From assembly GCF_004801295.1 (NCBI RefSeq), contig NZ_SSOC01000003.1, positions 124,001 through 188,000 of the forward strand: 64,000 bases of DNA, in the 5' to 3' direction. The notes beneath the pieces are model-generated. The model had not been told where the DNA came from and made no database searches. It saw only the letters and a list, made by a program, of their open reading frames with translations. A program made the translations under genes and the position numbers. Positions 56,027 to 64,000 of this stretch are shown piece by piece. The stretch comes from Pseudothauera nasutitermitis. GTDB lineage: Bacteria; Pseudomonadota; Gammaproteobacteria; Burkholderiales; Rhodocyclaceae. Within the stretch, counting starts at the first letter, position 1; each line of letters begins with the position of its first letter.

Positions 56027-58201
56027 TCAGTACTTGAGCCTCGCGTAGTAGGTCTTCTCGGCGGCCTCGCGCGCCTCGCGCAGCGTGCGGATGCCGCGCT
56101 CGGCGAGTAGCGGGATGAGCTTGATGAGCACCTCGGCGGTGACCACGGCGTCGGCCAGCGCGGTGTGCCGGCCCTCGTTCTTCAGGCCGAAGCGCTGGGC
56201 GATGGCGTCCAGGCTGTGCGATTCCTGGTTGGGATGCACCACCGCCGAGAGCAGCAGGGTGTCGAGCACCGGCTGGTCGAAGGCCAGCCCGGTGGAAGCC
56301 TCCTTGAGCTGCAGGAAGCGCATGTCGAAGGCCGCGTTGTGCGCCACCAGCACGGTGTCGGCGGAGAACGCATGGAAGGCCGGCAGCACCTTCTCGATGG
56401 GCGGCTGGCCGCGCAGCATCTCCGGGGTGATGCCGGTGATGTCCACCGCCTGGCGCGGCATCGGCCGGCGCGGGTCCACCAGCTGCTCGAAGGATTCCTG
56501 GCGCAGCAGCTTGCCGTTGAGCACCCGCGTGGCGCCGATCTGCACGATCTCGTCGCCTTCAGAGGGGTTCAGCCCGGTGGTTTCGGTATCGAACACCGTG
56601 TAGGCCAGTTCGGTGAGCAGGCGGTCGTCCAGGCCGTGGGCGCGCTCGGACCACGAGAACAGGTCGAAGTCGTAGTATTCCGGGCGCCCGGCACGCAGGC
56701 TGTCGCCGGCGTCGGGCTGCTCCTGCGGCACCGCCGCCGGCAGCAGGATGCGGAAGAAGGCGCGGTGGCGCACCTTCTCACGCTCCAGCCACATCTCGCC
56801 GCCATGGCGGTCGATGACGTCGCGCACCGCCAGCGGGCTGTTCTCCCCGGCGAAGCGCATCGGCTCCAGTTCCCAGCTCATCACCGTCTCGGTGCTCATC
56901 GCCTGGCCGGACCAGATCAGGTCCAGGTGCACCAGACGGCCCGAACCGGTCAGGCGGAAGCGCACCTCGCGTACCTCGAATTCGTCCGACAGGCGGCTGG
57001 CCAGGTAGGTGAGCGCCTGCAGCAGCGAAAAGCTGTCGACGCGCATCCACAGGCTTTCGTCCACTTCCTCGACCTTGGTGGGCAGGCCCAGCGCAGCTTC
57101 GATGCGGCCCTGCACGGCGGAGATCAGGTCGGCACCCAGCATGTCCTCCAGCGGCCAGCGCGACTTCAGCGTGTCGGCGAACTCGGTGGCGGCGCCGTCC
57201 AGGCGGGCGCTCATGGCCTGCACCTCGTCGCGGATGACCTTGCGGAAGCGCTCGCGCAGTTCGTCCTGCAGATCCGGGTAGTCGAGCATCTCGGCGGCCG
57301 CGCGCACGTTGGCCAGCGATGCCCGGTTGCCCTCGGTGAGCGTGTGGATCATCTCGTCGCGGCGCGATTCGCTCTCGAAATCGCGGGTGATGTTGTCCAG
57401 CAGCAGGATGAAGCCGGTGACCTCGCGCGCGCCCTCTCCGCCTTCCTCCCCTTCGCCGCCCGACAGCACCGGCGACATCTGCACGCGGATCAGTTGGCCG
57501 CCGCGCAGCGCGGTGACGAAGTTGGCCACCGCCTGCCCGCCAGGGCGGCGCAGGCGCTGCTGGATGGTTTCCAGCGCATGGGCGATCAGGTTGCGCTCGA
57601 ACACCGCGTAGATCGAGCGCCCCAGGCCGATCAGCTCGCCGCCGCCGGCCACCCCGGGCGCCTCGGAAAGCGCGCGGAACTGGGCGCGCGCGCGGTTGTT
57701 GTAGAGCAGGATGCGGCCATCCAGGTTACAGACCACCACGCTCTGGGTGAGCTCGGACATGAGCGCCGCGAGGCGGTTCTTCTCTTCCTCGACACGGCCC
57801 TTGGCGCGCTCGATCTGCGCCTCCACGTCGTCCATCATGCCATCGCGCTGGCGGGCCAGTTCGTTGGCCACGCCGACCACCTCGCACACCTCCGGCGGGC
57901 CGGACGGTTCGACGCGGAAATCGCGGTTGGCGCCGAGCATCAGGCGCAGCTGCTCGCCCAGGCGCTCCAGCCCTTTCACGTACTGGCGGAACAGGTTGCG
58001 CACCACGGCCACGCCCAGCACGAAGCCGAAGGCGGTGACCAGAGTGCCCAGCGGCAGATGGGGCACCACCGCCTGGATCAGCATGTCGCGCTCGGCACCC
58101 CGGGATTCGAACCAGATCAGCGCGGCGGTGAGCAGGAAAGGCCCGGTCATCAGCAGGCCGAGCACCACCACCGCGAGGATGAAGCGGGTGCGCGCCGACA
58201 T
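56027..58201 (-). CDS. Kinase-like sensor fused to a DnaQ-type 3'-5' exonuclease
   Basis: A 724-residue protein of unusual architecture: two N-terminal helices (about 7-30 and 52-70), a HAMP-like and coiled region (to about 150), a PAS-like domain (about 150-285), a degenerate histidine-kinase region (about 290-490) whose H-box His-Glu-x-x-x-Pro is missing (LTEGNRASLANVRAAAEML stands there), and a C-terminal DEDDh exonuclease (about 535-700: VFDTETTGLNP, VAHNAAFDMRFL, HTALADAVVTAE). The nuclease residues are all present. It lies between the symporter and a response regulator, four bases from the latter. The function is unknown; a signalling or nucleotide-degrading role is inference. Confidence 0.85.
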   Translation of the reverse strand: MSARTRFILAVVVLGLLMTGPFLLTAALIWFESRGAERDMLIQAVVPHLPLGTLVTAFGFVLGVAVVRNLFRQYVKGLERLGEQLRLMLGANRDFRVEPSGPPEVCEVVGVANELARQRDGMMDDVEAQIERAKGRVEEEKNRLAALMSELTQSVVVCNLDGRILLYNNRARAQFRALSEAPGVAGGGELIGLGRSIYAVFERNLIAHALETIQQRLRRPGGQAVANFVTALRGGQLIRVQMSPVLSGGEGEEGGEGAREVTGFILLLDNITRDFESESRRDEMIHTLTEGNRASLANVRAAAEMLDYPDLQDELRERFRKVIRDEVQAMSARLDGAATEFADTLKSRWPLEDMLGADLISAVQGRIEAALGLPTKVEEVDESLWMRVDSFSLLQALTYLASRLSDEFEVREVRFRLTGSGRLVHLDLIWSGQAMSTETVMSWELEPMRFAGENSPLAVRDVIDRHGGEMWLEREKVRHRAFFRILLPAAVPQEQPDAGDSLRAGRPEYYDFDLFSWSERAHGLDDRLLTELAYTVFDTETTGLNPSEGDEIVQIGATRVLNGKLLRQESFEQLVDPRRPMPRQAVDITGITPEMLRGQPPIEKVLPAFHAFSADTVLVAHNAAFDMRFLQLKEASTGLAFDQPVLDTLLLSAVVHPNQESHSLDAIAQRFGLKNEGRHTALADAVVTAEVLIKLIPLLAERGIRTLREAREAAEKTYYARLKY

Positions 58202-58204
58202 GGC

Positions 58205-58576
58205 TCAGTGCTCCGCCAGCAGGCCGCGTACCTTCTCCACCAGATCCTTGGTGGAAAACGGCTTGGTCATGTAGGCGTCCGCCCCCATCGCCAGGCCCTT
58301 GGCCACCTCGGTGTCACGCCCCTTGGCGGTGAGCATGAGGATGCGCACGCCCTTCAGCGCCGCGTCCGATTTCACCTCCTGACAGACTTCGAAGCCGCCC
58401 TTCTTGGGCATCATCACGTCGAGCAGCACCAGGTCGGGCTGCTCGGCACGGATGCGCGCGACCGCCTCCTCGCCGTCGCTGGCCACGGAAACCTCGTAGC
58501 CTTCGCGCTTCATCAGGAATTCCAGGGAAATGACGATGTTCTGCTCGTCGTCGACGATCAATATTTTCTTGGTCAT
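58205..58576 (-). CDS. Single-domain response regulator (CheY-like)
   Basis: A 123-residue receiver domain with acidic pocket VDDE (about 8-11), acceptor Asp53 in VLLDVMMPKKGG, Thr near LTAKG and Lys in KPFS (about 103). It has no output domain. It is directly downstream of the CrbS-like transporter-kinase (20-base gap), its probable phosphodonor, and three bases ahead of the exonuclease fusion, a possible partner. Confidence 0.92.
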   Translation of the reverse strand: MTKKILIVDDEQNIVISLEFLMKREGYEVSVASDGEEAVARIRAEQPDLVLLDVMMPKKGGFEVCQEVKSDAALKGVRILMLTAKGRDTEVAKGLAMGADAYMTKPFSTKDLVEKVRGLLAEH

Positions 58577-58596
58577 GTTTGCCTCTCTCCCGCTCG

Positions 58597-61365
<2,769 letters not shown>

Positions 61366-61378
61366 CCGTCCGTTCTCC

Positions 61379-61576
61379 TCAGCGTGCCCCGCGCTCGACG
61401 ATCCAGGCCACCAGCGCGATCAGCGCGGCCCACACCGCGAATACATAGACGTACAGCAGCGGAAAGCCGAAGGCCAGCTCCAGCCGGTCGAACAGCGACA
61501 GCACCGGGTAGTTGAACAGCAGCATGCCGGCCAGGAAGACCGTCACCAGCCGTTGTCCCGCAAGCCCTTTGCGCAT
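61379..61576 (-). CDS. Small two-helix membrane protein ahead of the symporter-kinase
   Basis: A 65-residue protein with two hydrophobic segments (about 8-24 and 36-58). The second contains AFGFPLLYVYVFAVWAALIA, resembling the short DUF3311/DUF4212-type partners often encoded before Na+/solute symporters. ATG at 61576 is six bases after AGGAGG. It precedes the CrbS-like gene by 13 bases, so it may be a subunit of that transporter-kinase. Confidence 0.75.
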   Translation of the reverse strand: MRKGLAGQRLVTVFLAGMLLFNYPVLSLFDRLELAFGFPLLYVYVFAVWAALIALVAWIVERGAR

Positions 61577-61683
61577 CACCCGCCTCCTGATGTGACGCTG
61601 CCCTCGATGGCGCCGGCCTGGGCCGGCGGCCGTGCCGCTCGTTCGGCGGCATCCATGCCGGGCACGTGGTCATTGGCCTTCCG

Positions 61684-61689
61684 ATTATA
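61684..61689 (-). promoter_or_regulatory. -10 element of the acetate-sensing operon
   Basis: The minus strand reads GCTATAATCG about 108 bases before the ATG at 61576. The same extended -10 word occurs before psd and the acuI-like gene. Confidence 0.5.
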
Positions 61690-61740
61690 GCGATGGGCGC
61701 CGGCATGGCAGCGCCACCGGGCATGCGCGGCCGAAAAAAA

Positions 61741-61762
61741 GCCCCCGCGCGCTCCCGGGGGC
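61741..61762 (-). terminator. Second terminator of acs
   Basis: GCCCCC pairs with GGGGGC around an inner GC-rich loop; seven T follow on the minus strand, and T also follows on the plus strand. It backs up the stem at 61793-61816. Confidence 0.7.
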
Positions 61763-61792
61763 GCTTTTTCCTTGGGACGGCCCGGCGGAAAA

Positions 61793-61816
61793 AAAGGCGC
61801 GTCTGCGCGCGCCTTT
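61793..61816 (-). terminator. First terminator of acs
   Basis: AAAGGCGCG pairs with CGCGCCTTT around a short loop, with T-rich sequence continuing on the minus strand. It lies about 90 bases after the acs stop; the stretch 61817-61907 holds no gene. Confidence 0.8.
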
Positions 61817-61907
61817 CTCCTCCTCCCCACGCCGGCACGGAGCCGGCCTTTGCCTCATCATCCAGGCCGGGCCGGCCTCTGCGGGCCGCTACCCGGCTTC
61901 ACGCCGC

Positions 61908-63878
61908 TCAAGCGGACTGTTTCAACTGATCCAGGATCGCCGGATTCTCGAGGGTCGACGTATCCTGGGTGATCTCCTCACCCTTCGCCAGCTGTCGCAG
62001 CAGGCGTCGCATGATCTTGCCGGAACGGGTCTTGGGCAGGTTCTCGCCAAAGCGGATGTCCTTGGGCTTGGCGATCGGGCCGATTTCCTTGCCGACCCAG
62101 TTCTGCAGTTCCTTCACCACGGCCTTGGCTTCCTCGCCGGTGGGGCGCGGGCCCTTGAGCACCACGAAGGCGACGATGGCTTCGCCGGTGACATCGTCCG
62201 GACGGCCCACCACGGCGGCCTCGGCCACCTTCTCATGGGCCACCAGGGCCGATTCGATTTCCATCGTGCCCATGCGGTGGCCGGAGACGTTGAGCACGTC
62301 GTCGATGCGGCCGGTGATGGTGAAGTAGCCGGTGTCCTTGTCGCGGATCGCGCCGTCGCCGGCCAGGTACAGCTGGCCCTGGAAGTCGGCCGGGTAGTAG
62401 GACTTCTTGAAGCGCTCGTCGTCGCCCCACACGGTACGGATCATCGACGGCCACGGGCGCTTGATGACCAGGATGCCGCCCTGGCCGTTGGGCACCTCGG
62501 TACCGGTCTCATCGACCACCGCGGCCTGGATGCCGGGGAAGGGCAGCGTGCACGAACCCGGCACCAGCGGGGTGACGCCCGGCAGCGGGGTGATCATGTG
62601 GCCGCCGGTTTCGGTCTGCCAGAAAGTGTCCACGATGGGGCAGCGGCTACCGCCGACGTTCTCGTAGTACCACTCCCAGGCCGCCGGGTTGATCGGCTCG
62701 CCGACCGAGCCGAGCAGGCGCAGGCTGGACAGGTCGTACTTGGTGGGATGCACCGCCGGGTTGTTGTCGGCCGCCTTGATCAGCGAACGGATGGCGGTCG
62801 GCGCGGTGTAGAAGATGCTGACCTTGTGGTCCTGGATCATCTTCCAGAAGCGGCCGGCGTCCGGGTAGGTGGGCACGCCTTCGAAGACGATCTCGGTGGC
62901 GCCGCAGGCCAGCGGACCATAGGTGATGTAGGTGTGGCCGGTGACCCAGCCGATGTCGGCGGTGCACCAGAAGACATCCTCGGGCTTGATGTCGAAGGTG
63001 TACTTCATGGTCAGCACGGCCTGCAGCAGGTAGCCGCCGGTGGAATGCTGCACGCCCTTGGGCTTGCCGGTGGAACCGGAGGTATACAGCAGGAACAGCG
63101 GGTGTTCGGCCTCGACCCATTCGGGTTCGCTGGTTTCCGGCTGGCCGGCGACCACGTCGCTGTACCACTTGTCGCGCCCGGCGACCACGGTGACGTCCGC
63201 GCCGGTGCGCTTGACCACCACCACGTTCTTGACCGATTCGCAGCCGCCCAGCGCGATGGCTTCGTCGGCGATGGGCTTCAGCGGCAGCGCCTTGCCGCCA
63301 CGGAACTGGCCGTCGGCGGTGATCACCGCCACCGCCTGGGTGTCGGTGATGCGGTCGCGCAGCGCCTGGGCGGAGAAGCCGCCGAACACCACCGAGTGGG
63401 TGGCGCCGATGCGCGCGCAGGCCTGCATGGCCACCACGCCTTCGATGGACATCGGCAGATAGATGACCACGCGGTCGCCCTTCTTGATGCCCAGCGCGCG
63501 CAGGCCGTTGGCCAGCTTGCACACGCGGGAGAGCAGATCCTTGTAGGTGACGCGGGTGACGTCGCCGTTGTCGGCTTCGAAGATCAGCGCGACCTTGTCG
63601 CCCAGGCCCTTCTCGACGTTGCGGTCGAGACAGTTGTGGGAAACGTTGAGCTTGCCGTCGGCGAACCACTTGAAGAACGGCGCGTTGCTCTCGTCGAGCA
63701 CCTGGTTGAACGGCACCTTCCAGTCGAGCAGTTCACGCGCCTGACGGGCCCAGTAGCCCTCGTAATCGCGTTCGGCCTCCTTGCACAGCGCCAGGTAAGC
63801 ATCCATGCCGGAAACCGCGGCGTTCTTGACCACTTCATCGGACGGGTAGTACAGACGGGCTTGCTGCTCGTTCGACAT
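61908..63878 (-). CDS. acs: Acetyl-CoA synthetase
   Basis: A 656-residue ligase that converts acetate to acetyl-CoA via acetyl-AMP. [16 protein letters not shown] (near residue 265) is the AMP-binding core, [13 protein letters not shown] (near 415) is the acetate-pocket segment with the bulky Trp that separates Acs from PrpE, and the catalytic lysine lies in [13 protein letters not shown] near 610, the usual acetylation site. ATG at 63878 follows GGAGAGGA. Two terminators lie downstream. Together with the CrbS-like kinase this is the acetate-use locus. Confidence 0.96.
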   Translation of the reverse strand: MSNEQQARLYYPSDEVVKNAAVSGMDAYLALCKEAERDYEGYWARQARELLDWKVPFNQVLDESNAPFFKWFADGKLNVSHNCLDRNVEKGLGDKVALIFEADNGDVTRVTYKDLLSRVCKLANGLRALGIKKGDRVVIYLPMSIEGVVAMQACARIGATHSVVFGGFSAQALRDRITDTQAVAVITADGQFRGGKALPLKPIADEAIALGGCESVKNVVVVKRTGADVTVVAGRDKWYSDVVAGQPETSEPEWVEAEHPLFLLYTSGSTGKPKGVQHSTGGYLLQAVLTMKYTFDIKPEDVFWCTADIGWVTGHTYITYGPLACGATEIVFEGVPTYPDAGRFWKMIQDHKVSIFYTAPTAIRSLIKAADNNPAVHPTKYDLSSLRLLGSVGEPINPAAWEWYYENVGGSRCPIVDTFWQTETGGHMITPLPGVTPLVPGSCTLPFPGIQAAVVDETGTEVPNGQGGILVIKRPWPSMIRTVWGDDERFKKSYYPADFQGQLYLAGDGAIRDKDTGYFTITGRIDDVLNVSGHRMGTMEIESALVAHEKVAEAAVVGRPDDVTGEAIVAFVVLKGPRPTGEEAKAVVKELQNWVGKEIGPIAKPKDIRFGENLPKTRSGKIMRRLLRQLAKGEEITQDTSTLENPAILDQLKQSA

Positions 63879-64000
63879 ATCTTCCTCTCCTAACCTAACA
63901 GGTTGATTCTGCCCTCGTTTTCCGGGGCTGCTGGATGTTTCCAGTCTGGGGTCCGATTCGCCGTACGACACGCGAACTGCGCGTATTGAAGAACATCTAT
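63879..64000. other. Upstream region of acs
   Basis: No gene is seen. AACCT-GTT-AGGTT forms a small hairpin just ahead of the ribosome site. I could not assign a promoter, and regulatory sites may extend past the window end. Confidence 0.3.

Overview
The window is GC-rich chromosomal DNA with dense genes, few gaps and no phage, insertion sequence, CRISPR array or rRNA that I can recognise. Gene content points to a betaproteobacterium of the Rhodocyclales (Thauera/Azoarcus/Zoogloea type): an obgE-proB pair, a PEP-CTERM/exosortase-linked exopolysaccharide locus with prsK-prsR-prsT, a siaABCD-type aggregation module, a fused mrpAB antiporter gene and an acetate-switch locus. Genus is an inference from gene content only.

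Layout. 1-2.5 kb: obgE and proB between terminators. 2.5-8.9 kb: a PEP-CTERM protein with a sigma-54 type promoter, a nitroreductase-like plus ThiF/E1-like pair, then two FtsX-family permeases and an exosortase-associated acyltransferase on the other strand. 8.9-14.8 kb: a minus-strand mrp(AB)CDEFG cation/proton antiporter operon carrying a repeat-derived mini-ORF. 14.8-15.3 kb: a gene-free stretch with a long composite inverted repeat. 15.3-17.8 kb: trans-sulfuration pair (CBS plus gamma-lyase/synthase). 18-22.3 kb: prpE, a REC-degenerate-GGDEF regulator and an acuI-like reductase. 22.4-26.8 kb: HDOD protein, LemA, GIDE-domain membrane protein and the ABC-F ATPase uup. 26.9-27.8 kb: tRNA-Arg(CCU) and a higBA toxin-antitoxin pair.

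27.9-38.6 kb: a seven-gene minus-strand run for exopolysaccharide and its control (EpsB-type sugar transferase, prsK, prsR, prsT, nucleotide-sugar dehydrogenase, lytic transglycosylase, Tat-type serine protease). 38.9-46.1 kb: a small membrane protein, tRNA-Ser(GGA), a chemoreceptor, a HAD phosphatase, a haem-c diguanylate cyclase, a frameshifted trxC, a Nudix hydrolase and psd. 46.2-51.9 kb: a soluble CZB chemoreceptor, siaABCD and a membrane sensor-like protein. 52-53.9 kb: an LTA-synthase-like sulfatase-fold protein. 54-63.9 kb: acetate uptake and sensing: a large Na+/solute symporter, an unusual kinase-like/DnaQ-exonuclease fusion, a single-domain response regulator, a CrbS-like transporter-kinase, a small membrane protein and acs.

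Working together: PrsK/PrsR probably senses the envelope and drives sigma-54-dependent PEP-CTERM genes such as the one at 2514-3374, while the siaABCD and diguanylate cyclase genes set c-di-GMP and aggregation; this fits a floc- or biofilm-forming bacterium. The acs, prpE, acuI and CrbS-like genes indicate growth on acetate, propionate and related acids. Gene-free stretches above 300 bases are 14765-15256 (inverted repeat), 41297-41669 (two palindromes) and 61577-61907 (two terminators and one promoter).
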